Below are positions 1 to 11,085 of a stretch of DNA of 64,000 nt, piece by piece. Position 1 is the first letter of the stretch; every line of letters begins with the position of its first letter. Origin of the DNA: Arthrobacter pigmenti (lineage in GTDB: Bacteria; Actinomycetota; Actinomycetes; Actinomycetales; Micrococcaceae); the NCBI RefSeq assembly GCF_011927905.1, contig NZ_JAATJL010000001.1:1674001-1738000 (forward strand), written 5' to 3'. The notes below the pieces were generated by a model. It searched no databases, was not told the DNA's origin, and saw only the letters and a list, made by a program, of their open reading frames with translations. A program made the translations under genes and the position numbers.

Positions 1-150
1 ATTCGAGTTCACGAGGATCACGCGCAGTCCCTCCTCCTTCAGGACGCGCAGTGCCTGAGTGCCCGAGTAGTCGAACTCGGCGGCCTGGCCGATAACGATC
101 GGACCGGATCCGATGACCAGTACGGACGTGAGATCGGTTCTGCGGGGCAT
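1..150 (-). CDS. carB: Carbamoyl-phosphate synthase large subunit, N-terminal fragment cut by window edge
   Basis: Only the first 50 codons lie in the window, starting at the ATG complementary to 148-150 and reading off the left edge. The peptide begins [20 protein letters not shown] and continues with [13 protein letters not shown], the diagnostic start of CarB's first ATP-grasp half. The enzyme makes carbamoyl phosphate from bicarbonate, ATP and ammonia channelled from CarA. The start codon directly abuts the carA stop codon (151-153), so the two subunits are probably translationally coupled. Confidence 0.95.
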   Translation of the reverse strand, partial: MPRRTDLTSVLVIGSGPIVIGQAAEFDYSGTQALRVLKEEGLRVILVNSN

Positions 151-1398
151 CTAGTTTTCTTCCTGCGCGGGGGTGGGAGCTTTTGAGACGTCGGAGGCAT
201 CAGGCTCATCCGAGCCATCGCGGTCTGCGTTGGCGGCATCGGTCATGAGGTCGATGAACCGGTCGAACAGGTAAGCGGAGTCATGGGGGCCGGCGGCTGC
301 CTCCGGATGGTACTGGACCGAGAAGGCGGGGAGGTCGAGGCACGCAAGGCCCTCCACGACGTCGTCGTTCAGGCTGACGTGGCTGACTTCCACCCGGCCG
401 AACCGCTCCTCGGGAGCGGTCACCGGGCCATCCAGCGGCGCATCGACTGCAAACCCGTGGTTCTGGCTCGTGATTTCAACCTTGCCGGTCCGGCGGTCGA
501 GCACCGGCTGGTTGATGCCCCGGTGGCCGTAGCGGAGCTTGTAGGTGCCGAAGCCGAGTGCCCGGCCGAGAATCTGGTTTCCGAAACAAATCCCGAAGAA
601 CGGCACGCGGCCATCCAGGACACGCCGCAGGAGCGCAACCTGCGCGTCCGCGGTGGATGGATCTCCTGGGCCGTTGGACATGAACACGCCGTCAGCTCCC
701 GCGGCAACAACGTCCTCGTAGGAGGCGTCCGCCGGCAGGACCACCGTGCGTACGCCCCGCTGCGCGAAGTGCTTGGGCGTCATAGCCTTGATGCCGAGGT
801 CCAGGGCCGCCACGGTGAAGCGCGGGCCCCCCTCCCAGCCATGATCGGAAGGCTCAACGACGTAGCTTGAGTCGATGCTGACTTCCTCGGCAAGGCGCGA
901 ACCCTCCATGCTGCGCTGAGCGGTAACCTCCGCGAGCAGCTCGGCGTCGCTGCGTGCGGCGTCCGGGCCCGAGAAGATGCCCGCCTTCATAGCGCCACGC
1001 TCACGCAGGTGCCGGGTGATGGCGCGTGTGTCCACGCCCTGGATGCCCACGACACCCTGTTCGACGAGTTCCTCGTCAAGACTTTTTTCGGATCTCCAGT
1101 TCGAGGGGCGCCGGGCGGCGTCGCGCACGATGTAGCCGGACACCCAGATCCGGCGCGATTCGGCGTCGTCCCGGTTCACCCCGGTGTTCCCGATGTGGGG
1201 AGCTGTCTGCACCACGAGCTGACGCGCGTAGGAAGGATCAGTGATGGTTTCCTGGTAGCCCGTCATGCCGGTGGCGAAAACAGCTTCGCCAAGCGCCGTT
1301 CCCTGAGCGCCATAGCCGCTCCCCCGGAACGTCCGTCCGTCTTCCAGCACCAGAACCGCTGCCGTGCCCGCCCGCGTTACCTCCGCGTGTGTTGTCAC
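151..1398 (-). CDS. carA: Carbamoyl-phosphate synthase small subunit (glutaminase)
   Basis: 415 aa. It hydrolyses glutamine and passes ammonia to CarB for carbamoyl phosphate used in pyrimidine and arginine synthesis. The N-terminal CPSase domain (about residues 14-150) is followed by a class I glutamine amidotransferase domain with nucleophile Cys271 in FFGICFGNQ and catalytic His364/Glu366 in VQYHPEA. Length is slightly above the usual ~380 because of an acidic, low-complexity C-terminal tail (about residues 388-415). The start overlaps the stop of the upstream membrane protein by 4 bp, placing carA inside the pyr operon. Confidence 0.97.
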   Translation of the reverse strand: MTTHAEVTRAGTAAVLVLEDGRTFRGSGYGAQGTALGEAVFATGMTGYQETITDPSYARQLVVQTAPHIGNTGVNRDDAESRRIWVSGYIVRDAARRPSNWRSEKSLDEELVEQGVVGIQGVDTRAITRHLRERGAMKAGIFSGPDAARSDAELLAEVTAQRSMEGSRLAEEVSIDSSYVVEPSDHGWEGGPRFTVAALDLGIKAMTPKHFAQRGVRTVVLPADASYEDVVAAGADGVFMSNGPGDPSTADAQVALLRRVLDGRVPFFGICFGNQILGRALGFGTYKLRYGHRGINQPVLDRRTGKVEITSQNHGFAVDAPLDGPVTAPEERFGRVEVSHVSLNDDVVEGLACLDLPAFSVQYHPEAAAGPHDSAYLFDRFIDLMTDAANADRDGSDEPDASDVSKAPTPAQEEN

Positions 1399-1934
1399 TG
1401 TATTTCCTTGCTGTTTGGGCTTGTTGGGTTTGTTGAGGAGTCCGGTTCCCCGATCAGCGCGTTCACCGCAGCAAGCAGCTGCGGCTTGTCCGCCGCATAT
1501 CTGGTCCGGAACCCTGTGTCATAGATTTCCTCGCCGAGCGTCCAGGTGACAACGAGCAGTCCGTCCTTCTCGACAAACTTGCCGGCCATGCCGCGCTCCA
1601 GCCGGACGCCGACAAGGCTGTCCCGTGCGATGTAGATTTCGCGCTCACCCGAACGGTCGAACAGGAGGCCGTGGGAGTAGACAGCAGCCGTTGCCGACGC
1701 CTTGTTGCCGAGTCCATGGACGCTGACGCGGTCCAGCCAGTCACCACCCGACGTTGTGACGACGTATTGCCCGACAGCTGCGTAGTGCGGGGCTCCCCGA
1801 TCTTCCGGAGCTGCCGACGGAGGCTGGATGTGCTGCTGCCTGCGCAGCCGGTTCCGCCAGCCCAGAGCCATGAGACCAAGCAGAACGGCGATCGCAATAA
1901 GGGAAACGACGACGGCGGTGGTTGCTACGTCCAT
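1395..1934 (-). CDS. PH-like domain membrane protein of the pyr operon
   Basis: 179 aa. One N-terminal membrane segment (about residues 5-25, [19 protein letters not shown]) is followed by basic residues RNRLRRQQ and a soluble beta-rich region with [25 protein letters not shown], typical of the PH-like protein that actinobacteria carry between pyrC and carA (Rv1382 in M. tuberculosis sits in the same slot). The biochemical role is unknown. It overlaps the 3' end of pyrC by 10 bp and carA by 4 bp, so it is co-translated with the pathway and may anchor or tune it at the membrane; that role is inference. Confidence 0.85.
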   Translation of the reverse strand: MDVATTAVVVSLIAIAVLLGLMALGWRNRLRRQQHIQPPSAAPEDRGAPHYAAVGQYVVTTSGGDWLDRVSVHGLGNKASATAAVYSHGLLFDRSGEREIYIARDSLVGVRLERGMAGKFVEKDGLLVVTWTLGEEIYDTGFRTRYAADKPQLLAAVNALIGEPDSSTNPTSPNSKEIQ

Positions 1935-3256
1935 GCGGGAACCTCATCTCTGGACGGATGTGGTGAGTTCAATACACCGTCGAGCACTGTGGGGTGGCCG
2001 GCAAACAAGGTGGCGACGACGGCACCGGGCAGTTCCAGGCCGGCGAACGGGCTGTTGCGGCCCTTGGTAGCCATCCTATGGGGATCAACCGTCCAGCGGG
2101 CTGCCGGGTCGATCAGTGTGACATTCGCCGTTTCGCCTACCTCCAACGGCCTGCCCTGGCCTGCGACCCGCCCGATGCGCGAGGGGAGGATCGATGTGGC
2201 CTCGGCGAACCGCTCCCAGCTCATCAGCCCGGTCTCGATCATGCTGTGCTGGACCACGGACAGCGCCGTTTCGAGCCCGGTCATGCCCATGGCGGCCTGC
2301 GCCCACTCGCACTCCTTGTGTTCCGACGGGTGCGGTGCGTGGTCCGTTCCCACGACGTCGATCGTGCCGTCGGCAAGTGCAATACGGAGTGCCTCGACGT
2401 CCTCCGTGGTCCGCAGCGGCGGGTTCACCTTGTAGACGGGATCCCAGGAACGCACGAGGTCGTCGGTGAGCAACAGGTGATGCGGTGTTACCTCAGCGGT
2501 CACGTTGATCCCGCGCTGCTTTGCCCAGCGGATGATCTCCACTGAGCCCGCCGTCGAGACGTGGCACACGTGCAGGCGCGAGCCGACGTGCTGGGCCAGC
2601 AGCACGTCCCGCGCGATGATGCTCTCCTCGGCCACGGCGGGCCAGCCGGCCAGGCCCAGGACAGCTGAGACGGCACCCTCGTTCATTTGCGCGCCCTCGG
2701 TCAGGCGGGGCTCCTGTGCGTGTTGGGCGACGACGCCGTCGAACGCCTTCACATACTCCAGGGCGCGACGCATCAGCACCGGGTCGGATACGCAGATGCC
2801 GTCGTCGGAAAAGACCCTTACGCCGGCGCTGGACTGCGCCATCGCTCCGAGTTCTGCCAGCCGCTCCCCTGCCAGCCCGACGGTGACGGCGCCAACAGGA
2901 CGCACGTCCACCCAACCGGCACGACGGCCCAGGGCATGGACCTGTTCCACCACTCCGGCGGTGTCCGCCACAGGAGAACTGTTGGCCATCGCATGGACGG
3001 CCGTGTATCCGCCTAGCGCGGCGGCCCTGGTCCCGGTTTCCACGGTCTCGGCGTCTTCCCTGCCAGGCTCGCGGAGGTGGGTGTGGATGTCCACCATCCC
3101 GGGCAGGAGGATGAGGCCATCGGCGTCGACGACGACGGCGCCCGTCGCGTCGAGCGCGCGCCCCCGCTCCACGATCCGTCCCCGCTCAAGCAGGATGTCT
3201 ACGCCCCTCTCACCGGAGGGCACCGTTGCGCCCTTGATCAGGTAGCGGTTACTCAT
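1925..3256 (-). CDS. pyrC: Dihydroorotase
   Basis: 443 aa, class I (bifunctional-metal) dihydroorotase of the amidohydrolase superfamily; cyclises carbamoyl aspartate to dihydroorotate. Metal ligands are visible: His58 and His60 in [10 protein letters not shown], His179, His232 and Asp305 in GTDHAPH. This binuclear type carries Asp (D151/D152 in SDDG) where other classes carry a carboxylated Lys, typical of CAD-less bacterial type I enzymes. The 4-bp overlap with pyrB and 10-bp overlap with the next gene indicate one transcript. Confidence 0.96.
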   Translation of the reverse strand: MSNRYLIKGATVPSGERGVDILLERGRIVERGRALDATGAVVVDADGLILLPGMVDIHTHLREPGREDAETVETGTRAAALGGYTAVHAMANSSPVADTAGVVEQVHALGRRAGWVDVRPVGAVTVGLAGERLAELGAMAQSSAGVRVFSDDGICVSDPVLMRRALEYVKAFDGVVAQHAQEPRLTEGAQMNEGAVSAVLGLAGWPAVAEESIIARDVLLAQHVGSRLHVCHVSTAGSVEIIRWAKQRGINVTAEVTPHHLLLTDDLVRSWDPVYKVNPPLRTTEDVEALRIALADGTIDVVGTDHAPHPSEHKECEWAQAAMGMTGLETALSVVQHSMIETGLMSWERFAEATSILPSRIGRVAGQGRPLEVGETANVTLIDPAARWTVDPHRMATKGRNSPFAGLELPGAVVATLFAGHPTVLDGVLNSPHPSRDEVPAWT

Positions 3257-4251
3257 ACGGTTGCCTCCTGGGCGGGCGTGGTGGTCGCTGTGTCCTCTCC
3301 GGACAGCAGCAGGTACAGGGCGGCCATGCGAACGGAGACCCCGTTGCGCACCTGGGCGAGAATGGTGGATCGGGGCGAATCCGCGGCGGCGGAGGAAATC
3401 TCCAGCCCACGGTTCATCGGCCCGGGATGCATGATGATGGTGTCTTTCCCGGCGGTTGCCTCCAACGCAGCGAGCCGGTCATCGTCGAACCCCCAGGTTC
3501 GGGAATATTCGCGCGCGGAGGGGAAGAAGGCAGCGTTCATGCGCTCCCCCTGGACCCTGAGCATCATGATCGCGTGCGGATTGTCCGCCAATGCCTCGTC
3601 CAGGTCGAAGCTGACCTTGCAGGGCCAGGCCTGAATTCCCACTGGAAAGAGGGTGGGCGGCGCGACGAGCGTAACCTCGGCTCCCAGGGTGTTCAGCAGC
3701 CAGAGGTTGGAGCGGGCAACGCGCGAGTGCAGGACGTCGCCCACGATCACGATTCGAAGACCGCGCAGGTCCTCGCCGGTTGATGACCGCCCGGCCAGTG
3801 CGCAGACGTGCCGGCGGAGCGTGAAGGCGTCGAGGAGAGCCTGGGTCGGGTGCTCGTGGGTCCCATCGCCTGCGTTGATCACTGCGGCGTCGATCCAGCC
3901 CGAGGCGGCCAGGCGCGCGGGCGCGCCGGAGGCCCAGTGACGAATCACTACGGCATCAGCACTCATCGCCTCGAGCGTCTGCGCGGTGTCCTTCAGCGAC
4001 TCGCCCTTCGAGACAGACGATCCCTTCGCGGCGAAGTTGATGACATCCGCAGAGAGTCGCTTCGCTGCTGCTTCGAAGGAAATGCGGGTACGGGTCGAAT
4101 CCTCGAAAAAGAGGTTGACTACCGTTCGCCCGCGGAGGGCCGGCAGCTTCTTCACCTCGCGTTCGCCGACGGCTGCCATCTCCTCAGCGGTGTCGAGGAT
4201 CCTCACGGCGTCGGTCAGGCTGAGGTCTTCGGTGGACAGAAGATGTTTCAT
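3253..4251 (-). CDS. pyrB: Aspartate carbamoyltransferase catalytic subunit
   Basis: 332 aa. It condenses carbamoyl phosphate with aspartate, the committed step of pyrimidine synthesis. Carbamoyl-phosphate binding motif STRTR at residues 52-56, catalytic His134 in [10 protein letters not shown] and the aspartate-side motif HPGPMNRG near residue 275 are intact. No pyrI regulatory chain is present, as usual for Gram-positive ATCase. The start overlaps the pyrR stop by 4 bp, making it the second gene of the operon, subject to PyrR control. Confidence 0.97.
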   Translation of the reverse strand: MKHLLSTEDLSLTDAVRILDTAEEMAAVGEREVKKLPALRGRTVVNLFFEDSTRTRISFEAAAKRLSADVINFAAKGSSVSKGESLKDTAQTLEAMSADAVVIRHWASGAPARLAASGWIDAAVINAGDGTHEHPTQALLDAFTLRRHVCALAGRSSTGEDLRGLRIVIVGDVLHSRVARSNLWLLNTLGAEVTLVAPPTLFPVGIQAWPCKVSFDLDEALADNPHAIMMLRVQGERMNAAFFPSAREYSRTWGFDDDRLAALEATAGKDTIIMHPGPMNRGLEISSAAADSPRSTILAQVRNGVSVRMAALYLLLSGEDTATTTPAQEATV

Positions 4252-4823
4252 GCCGGCCCTTCGATCACTACTTCGTCCACCGAGTCAACCTCGCTGATGC
4301 GCACGCGGACCTTCTCCGCCGATGAGGTGGGAAGGTTTTTTCCCACATGATCGGCCCGGATGGGAAGCTCGCGATGTCCGCGGTCCACCAATACTGCGAG
4401 CCGTACGCTCCGCGGCCTGCCGAGGTCGACGATGGCGTCAAGGGCCGCACGGATGGTGCGGCCGGAATACAGGACGTCATCGACCAGCACGAGAACCCGA
4501 TCGTCAATGCCCGACGGCGGCAGCTTGGTTGGTCCGGGAGGGCGCGTTGGGTGCCGTCGAAGATCGTCGCGGAACATGGTGACGTCGAGGCGGCCGACAA
4601 TCGCTTCGGCATCCACCGCGGGATCAGTTCGGGAAATCTTGTGGGCAAGGCGCTGGGCGAGCGGAAATCCGCGCCTGGGAATCCCAAGAAGGACGAGATT
4701 ATCCGAGCCTTTGTTGGCTTCAAGGATCTCGTGGGCAATCCGGGTCAGGGCCCGGTCAATGTCGGCTTCACCGAGCACGACTCGTGCGATTGATCCGCCG
4801 GGTTCGGCATTGGGCACACTCAT
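4248..4823 (-). CDS. pyrR: Bifunctional pyr operon regulator / uracil phosphoribosyltransferase
   Basis: 191 aa. PyrR senses UMP/UTP and binds a hairpin in pyr mRNA; it also has uracil phosphoribosyltransferase activity. The PRPP loop [15 protein letters not shown] (about residues 111-125) is intact. I chose the internal ATG at 4823 because AAGGAGGAA lies 7 nt upstream; the longer frame to 4880 is basic and runs through the leader hairpin. It is the promoter-proximal gene, so binding next to its own ribosome binding site would set translation of the coupled operon. Confidence 0.95.
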   Translation of the reverse strand: MSVPNAEPGGSIARVVLGEADIDRALTRIAHEILEANKGSDNLVLLGIPRRGFPLAQRLAHKISRTDPAVDAEAIVGRLDVTMFRDDLRRHPTRPPGPTKLPPSGIDDRVLVLVDDVLYSGRTIRAALDAIVDLGRPRSVRLAVLVDRGHRELPIRADHVGKNLPTSSAEKVRVRISEVDSVDEVVIEGPA

Positions 4824-4841
4824 GGAACGCTTCCTCCTTCT

Positions 4842-4857
4842 CCGCCTCACAGGACGG
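4842..4857 (-). promoter_or_regulatory. PyrR-binding RNA hairpin in the pyr operon leader
   Basis: Read on the minus strand, a CCG/CGG stem closes the loop UCCUGUGAGG (4854 to 4845), an exact match to the PyrR binding-loop core UCCNGNGAGG. It lies 3 nt before the AAGGAGGAA Shine-Dalgarno of pyrR (4839-4831). There is no terminator in the short leader, so control of translation initiation, as described for mycobacterial PyrR, fits better than Bacillus-style attenuation. A possible -10 box TAGTTT lies at 4884-4889. Confidence 0.8.
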
Positions 4858-4909
4858 CCTTTAAAGGTGTGGCTGCGCATTCAAAACTATCACACGAGCG
4901 GTGCCGAAC

Positions 4910-4915
4910 TATCCT
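4910..4915 (+). promoter_or_regulatory. -10 box for a leaderless prsW-like mRNA
   Basis: TATCCT followed by six bases and then the chosen ATG at 4922. With normal -10 to +1 spacing the transcript would begin at the A of the start codon. No Shine-Dalgarno is visible ahead of the ATG. Confidence 0.5.
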
Positions 4916-4921
4916 GTGTGG

Positions 4922-6205
4922 ATGAGTATGAACTCGCCCACAGACCAGCCTCGGCCACTTACCGGCGAACAGCGGCCGGGGCTATGGCAGCAGGTGGGGA
5001 CAGGGCCCTTGGTGCCGCACTCCCCGCTATCTCCAAATGGTCTTGTACCGACAGTCGTGCCATCCCGTGGCGGTATTGCATCCTCCGTGACGAGGCGTTC
5101 CGTCAGGGGCTCCGCCATGTTGAATGCGCTTTTGCTCGTCTTCGCGGCGGTTGCCGTGGCCGGGATCGGAGTACTGCTCACCGGGATGCTGGGGGCTGAA
5201 GCGCTGTTCCTCTGCGCACTGCTGGCGCTTATTCCCCTTGCCATCTGCTTTCTCGGAGTCCGCTGGGTTGACCGCTGGGATCCAGAACCGCGGGGTGCGC
5301 TGGCTTTCGCATTCCTGTGGGGGGCCGGCATGTCGGTCGCAGTCACCCTGCTGGCCGGTCCCACGGTGACCGCCATGCTTACGGTCGCGTTGGACGGAAC
5401 CGCTCCCGACGTCGTTGGTGCCGTATTTCAGGCGCCCCTCGTCGAGGAAGTGGCCAAAGGGCTGGGCGTGCTCGTGCTTATGTTCTCCCGCCGCAGCCAC
5501 TTCGACGGTCCGGTGGACGGAATCGTTTATGCCGGCACCGTGGGTGCCGGATTCGCCTTCACTGAAAACATTCTCTACTTCGGATCAGCGATTGCTGGTC
5601 CGGCGGACCTCGGCGGCCTACTGGCGGTCTTCGTGATGCGCGGACTCTTCTCTCCCTTCGCGCATGTGATGTTCACGGCCGCCCTTGGTTTTGTCCTTGG
5701 TATGGCTGTCGTCAAGGATCGGTCCCCCGGACGGCTGATCGGCGCGTTCGCCGTCGGCCTGGTTCCGGCGATTGCCGGCCATATGCTATGGAACGGTGGC
5801 CTGGTGGTCCTGTTTACCGACTTCTTCGAGTTCTACTTCCTACTCCAGCTTCCGCTCTTTATTGCTTTCATCCTCGGGGTGCTCTGGCTGCGCCGGGCCG
5901 AGCGAAAACTGACGTTCCAGCGCCTTACGGATTATGCGCAGGCGGGTTGGCTCACCGCGGAGGAAGTCGGCCTCATCGCTTCCCCGCGCGGACGTATACA
6001 GGGGCTCGGCTGGGCGGGGGCGATCGGAGCCCGTCCGCTGATGAAGCACTTCATCAGCTCAGGGACCAGGCTTGGATTTGTGAGGCAGCGGCTGCTGGCC
6101 GGGCACGGCTCACCAATGGACGCCGAGCATGAGACACAGCTACTCAATGACCTGACCGCCACCCGCGAGCTCATGTTCGCCGCCGCGGCAGCCCGCCGCG
6201 TGTGA
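4922..6205 (+). CDS. PrsW-family intramembrane metalloprotease
   Basis: 427 aa, polytopic membrane protein divergent from pyrR. After a ~65-residue Pro/Gly-rich cytoplasmic stretch come about eight hydrophobic segments. The family motifs are present: EEVAKG (EExxK, about residues 175-180), GFAFTEN (about 210-216) and intramembrane histidines in FAHVMF and GHMLWNG. Family members such as B. subtilis PrsW cut anti-sigma factors within the membrane; the substrate here is unknown. I preferred ATG 4922 over GTG 4901 because a TATCCT -10 box lies six bases before it. The cytoplasmic C-terminus (about 90 residues) has no recognised domain. Confidence 0.88.
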   Translation: MSMNSPTDQPRPLTGEQRPGLWQQVGTGPLVPHSPLSPNGLVPTVVPSRGGIASSVTRRSVRGSAMLNALLLVFAAVAVAGIGVLLTGMLGAEALFLCALLALIPLAICFLGVRWVDRWDPEPRGALAFAFLWGAGMSVAVTLLAGPTVTAMLTVALDGTAPDVVGAVFQAPLVEEVAKGLGVLVLMFSRRSHFDGPVDGIVYAGTVGAGFAFTENILYFGSAIAGPADLGGLLAVFVMRGLFSPFAHVMFTAALGFVLGMAVVKDRSPGRLIGAFAVGLVPAIAGHMLWNGGLVVLFTDFFEFYFLLQLPLFIAFILGVLWLRRAERKLTFQRLTDYAQAGWLTAEEVGLIASPRGRIQGLGWAGAIGARPLMKHFISSGTRLGFVRQRLLAGHGSPMDAEHETQLLNDLTATRELMFAAAAARRV

Positions 6206-6229
6206 GGCGTGTTCCCTGACGTGTTTGCG

Positions 6230-6640
6230 CTAGGCCAGCAGCGTCGGTTTGAGCTGCTGCAATCTACCGAGGAGGCCGTTGATGAACGCAGGCGACTCGT
6301 CCGTGGAGAGCATTGTTGCCAGCTGCACAGCCTCGCTGACGGCCACAGTGTCAGGCACGTCCTCGTTGTACAACAGCTCCCAGGTTCCTACGCGCAGGAT
6401 CATGCGGTCCACTGCAGGCATCCGGTCCAGCGTCCAGCCCTGTGAGTAGGTGCTCAGGAATTCGTCAATCTGCGCACCGTGTGAAAGGACGCCCTCAATG
6501 ACCTCAACTGAGTACTCGTTGATGACTGTGTCGGTTTTCTCACGCCGCGCCTGCAGCGCCTCGAGCGGGGAGACTGAACGTTGTTCGGCCTCGAAGAGGA
6601 TGTCCAGTGCCCGACGCCGCGCCTTGCTCCGGGCACTCAC
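6230..6640 (-). CDS. nusB: Transcription antitermination factor NusB
   Basis: 136 aa with GTG start. The all-alpha NusB fold is recognised from [20 protein letters not shown] at the N-terminus and [14 protein letters not shown] in the second half. NusB pairs with NusE (S10) on boxA RNA to prevent premature termination in rRNA operons. The GTGA overlap with the efp stop (6637-6640) indicates coupling; efp-nusB is a common actinobacterial pair. It converges with the prsW-like gene across a 24-bp gap with no obvious hairpin. Confidence 0.95.
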   Translation of the reverse strand: MSARSKARRRALDILFEAEQRSVSPLEALQARREKTDTVINEYSVEVIEGVLSHGAQIDEFLSTYSQGWTLDRMPAVDRMILRVGTWELLYNEDVPDTVAVSEAVQLATMLSTDESPAFINGLLGRLQQLKPTLLA

Positions 6641-7200
6641 TCGTTGACGCGTCCCAGGTAATCGCCCGTACGGGTATCGACCTTGACCTTGGTCCCGGTT
6701 TCCAGGAAGAGCGGAACCTGGATTTCATATCCTGTTTCTACGGTTGCCGGCTTGGTGCCGCCGGTGGAGCGGTCGCCCTGCAGACCGGGTTCGGTGTAGG
6801 TGATTTCCAGAACCACCGAGGGCGGCAGCTCGAGGTACAGGGCCGACCCTTCGTGCATGGCGATCGTAGCCATCTGGCTTTCGAGCATGAAGTTCTCAGC
6901 GTTGCCGACGGTTGCACCGGGGACAGTGATCTGGTCATAGTCCGTGGTGTCCATGAACACGAAGTCTTCGCCGTCCTTGTACAGGTACTGGTAATCCCGG
7001 CGGTCCACCGTGGCGGTTTCGATCTTCAGGCCCGCGTTGAAAGTCTTGTCAACGACCTTGCCCGACAAAATGTTGCGGAGCTTGGTGCGAACAAACGCTC
7101 CGCCCTTGCCCGGCTTCACATGCTGGAATTCCAGCACGTTCCAGAGGTTCCCCTCAAGCTTGAGCACGGTGCCGTTCTTGATGTCGTTCGTGGTAGCCAC
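6637..7200 (-). CDS. efp: Translation elongation factor P
   Basis: 187 aa, GTG start. EF-P binds between the P and E sites and rescues ribosomes stalled on polyproline. Three beta-barrel domains are recognisable: the KOW-like domain with loop [13 protein letters not shown] (about residues 29-41, Lys at the tip), the OB domain, and the C-terminal domain ending in [14 protein letters not shown], a standard EF-P signature. It is separated from aroB by a palindromic hairpin at 7242-7265 and so probably has its own promoter in 7201-7240. Confidence 0.97.
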   Translation of the reverse strand: MATTNDIKNGTVLKLEGNLWNVLEFQHVKPGKGGAFVRTKLRNILSGKVVDKTFNAGLKIETATVDRRDYQYLYKDGEDFVFMDTTDYDQITVPGATVGNAENFMLESQMATIAMHEGSALYLELPPSVVLEITYTEPGLQGDRSTGGTKPATVETGYEIQVPLFLETGTKVKVDTRTGDYLGRVNE

Positions 7201-7241
7201 GGATTCTCTTTCGTCGATTGACTGATTCTGACGGTTTCACT

Positions 7242-7265
7242 GCGGCGACACCGCGGTGTCGCCGC
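7242..7265 (-). terminator. Perfect 24-nt palindrome between aroB and efp
   Basis: GCGGCGACACCG followed by its exact reverse complement, predicting a hairpin of about ten GC-rich pairs with a tetraloop. It lies downstream of the aroB stop and 42 nt before the efp start. There is no U-tract on the minus strand, common for actinobacterial terminators. A dyad operator for efp is the alternative. Confidence 0.5.
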
Positions 7266-7322
7266 GCGGCGACTGCCCGCCAAAAGACCAGAAACCAGTC
7301 TACCCTGCCGCTGTGCCGCGAT

Positions 7323-8960
<1,638 letters not shown>

Positions 8961-8961
<1 letters not shown>

Positions 8962-10160
8962 CAGCCCAGGACCGAGTTCAACGACGACGGAATGTTGGCC
9001 AGGTAGGACTCGAGGTTGCGCCTGGTCTCCGTCACCGAATCGCCGCCGAATTTCTCGGTTACTGCCTCCGCGAGGACAAGTGCGACCATGGCTTCCGCCA
9101 CCACACCGGCCGCGGGCACAGCACAGACATCGGAACGCTGGTGATGGGCTTTCGCCGCGTCACCGGTGCTGACGTCGATGGTCTGCAACGCCCTCGGCAC
9201 AGTCGCGATCGGTTTCATCGCGGCCCGTACCCTCAGGACGTCGCCAATGCTCATGCCGCCTTCAATGCCCCCCGCCCGGTTGGATGCGCGTCCGATACGC
9301 CCCGTTTCCTCCCGGACAATCTCATCATGTGCTGCCGATCCCCGCCGCCGGGCCGTTTCGAAACCGTCTCCCACTTCGACACCCTTGATCGCCTGGATGC
9401 CCATCAGGGCTGCGGCGAGCCGCGCGTCCAGCCGTCGGTCCCAGTGGACGTAGCTGCCAAGGCCCGGCGGCAGTCCGTAGGCGATGACCTCGACCACTCC
9501 ACCGAGCGTTTCGCCCTCCTTGTGCGCGGCGTCGACTTCGGCGACCATCGCGTTCGAGGTCTCCCTGTCGAAGCAGCGCAGCGGGTCTTCATCCAATGCA
9601 AGGACGTCCCGGGGAGCTGGCACGGGTGAGCCCTCCGGAACAGCAACGGAGGCGACCGCCACGGTGTGGCTGACGAGTCTGATGTCCAACGCTTCGAGGA
9701 AACAGGCCGCAACGGTGCCGAGGGCAACACGGGCGGCTGTCTCGCGGGCGCTGGCCCGTTCGAGGACCGGACGGGCCTCGTCGAAACCGTATTTCTGCAT
9801 GCCGGTGAAATCGGCGTGGCCGGGTCGCGGCCGGGTGAGCGGCGCATTTCGGGCTGAGTCTTCCAGTACCGCCTGATCCACTGGATCAGCAGCCATGACC
9901 TGCTCCCATTTCGGCCACTCGGTGTTACCAATCTCGATGGCCACCGGGCCGCCCTGGGTGCGTCCGTGCCGGACACCCCCGATGATACGGACCTGGTCCT
10001 GTTCGAACTTCATGCGGGCACCGCGCCCGTAACCAAGGCGGCGACGGGCCAGGGCGGTCTGGATCCCTTCGCTTACGACTTCGACGCCGGCAGGCATCCC
10101 CTCAATGATTCCGACCAGAGCAGGACCGTGGGACTCCCCGGCCGTCAACCAACGCAACAT
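8961..10160 (-). CDS. aroC: Chorismate synthase
   Basis: 399 aa. It eliminates phosphate from EPSP to give chorismate, with reduced FMN as cofactor. Signatures include the N-terminal [20 protein letters not shown] with the catalytic His, [15 protein letters not shown], the FMN region [14 protein letters not shown], and the C-terminal [20 protein letters not shown]. Full length for the family. It lies 31 nt downstream of aroE and is joined stop-to-start with aroK. Confidence 0.97.
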
Positions 10161-10191
10161 ACGTCCATCCTGCCACGCGTGGCCGGGGAGC

Positions 10192-11085
10192 TCAGCGCCG
10201 AGGAGCCCCTACCGCGTCACACATCACATTTATGACAGCGTTCTCGTCCTGGAAGGCATCGCCTGCAAAGAGCTTCACCTGTTCAACGGCCTGATACAGC
10301 AGCATCTCAAGACCCGGCACGATCACTCCACCGCGTGCCGCCCAAACCCCGGCGATAGCACTTGGCCATGGGTCATAGGCAACGTCGAGAAGCACACGGA
10401 GCAATCCTGCGCTCTCGCGGACCTCTCGAGCGGCGCCGCTCAGCTCACGGGCCAGCTCGTCTGCACCATGGGGAGGCAGGGTCGAGATGACAAGGGAGGC
10501 GTTCGAGCACAGGTTCGCCGCCTCAGCAAAGTCCGTTAGACGGACGTCGATGCCGAGCCGCTCCCCGAGGAAGACAAGACCGGAAGCCTTCGGTATGGAG
10601 CGCACACATACGTCTGTGAGACCCACGCCGAGGCGGGCAAGCGCCGCGACCGCGGCAGCTGCGGTCCCGCCCCCGCCCAGCACAACCGCATGGTCGACAG
10701 ACCCGGTGCCGGCATGTCTGACCGCGTTCACAATGCCGGCCACGTCCGTGTTGTAGCCCATCAGCCGACGATCGGGACCCTCGCCCTTTGCGAGGACCGT
10801 GTTGATGACGCCGAGGGCGCTGACATCCGGGCCGACGTCGTCCATATGCTTCAGCGCAGCCGCTTTATGGGGCATGGTGACCGACAGTCCGCGCCATGCA
10901 TTGTCGGACCGGATATCCGCGATCAGATCACCGAGTTCGTCCGGCAGTGTGTCAATAGCCGTGTAGCTGCAGTCGACACCAAGAAGTGCGTAGGCAGCTC
11001 CGTGCAACTTCGGCGATTTCGAGTGTGCAATGGGATGGCCGGTTACGCCGGCCCGGAAACGGGCCGGCGGTACCGCTTCGTCCAC
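10192..11085 (-). CDS. aroE: Shikimate dehydrogenase
   Basis: 297 aa, GTG start. It reduces 3-dehydroshikimate with NADPH. Substrate-binding [13 protein letters not shown] (about residues 17-29) and the catalytic-Lys loop [11 protein letters not shown] (about 79-89) are visible, as is the nucleotide-binding glycine loop [15 protein letters not shown]. The start codon directly follows the mltG stop with no gap. The mltG-aroE-aroC-aroK-aroB order is a conserved actinobacterial arrangement. Confidence 0.94.
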   Translation of the reverse strand: MDEAVPPARFRAGVTGHPIAHSKSPKLHGAAYALLGVDCSYTAIDTLPDELGDLIADIRSDNAWRGLSVTMPHKAAALKHMDDVGPDVSALGVINTVLAKGEGPDRRLMGYNTDVAGIVNAVRHAGTGSVDHAVVLGGGGTAAAAVAALARLGVGLTDVCVRSIPKASGLVFLGERLGIDVRLTDFAEAANLCSNASLVISTLPPHGADELARELSGAAREVRESAGLLRVLLDVAYDPWPSAIAGVWAARGGVIVPGLEMLLYQAVEQVKLFAGDAFQDENAVINVMCDAVGAPRR

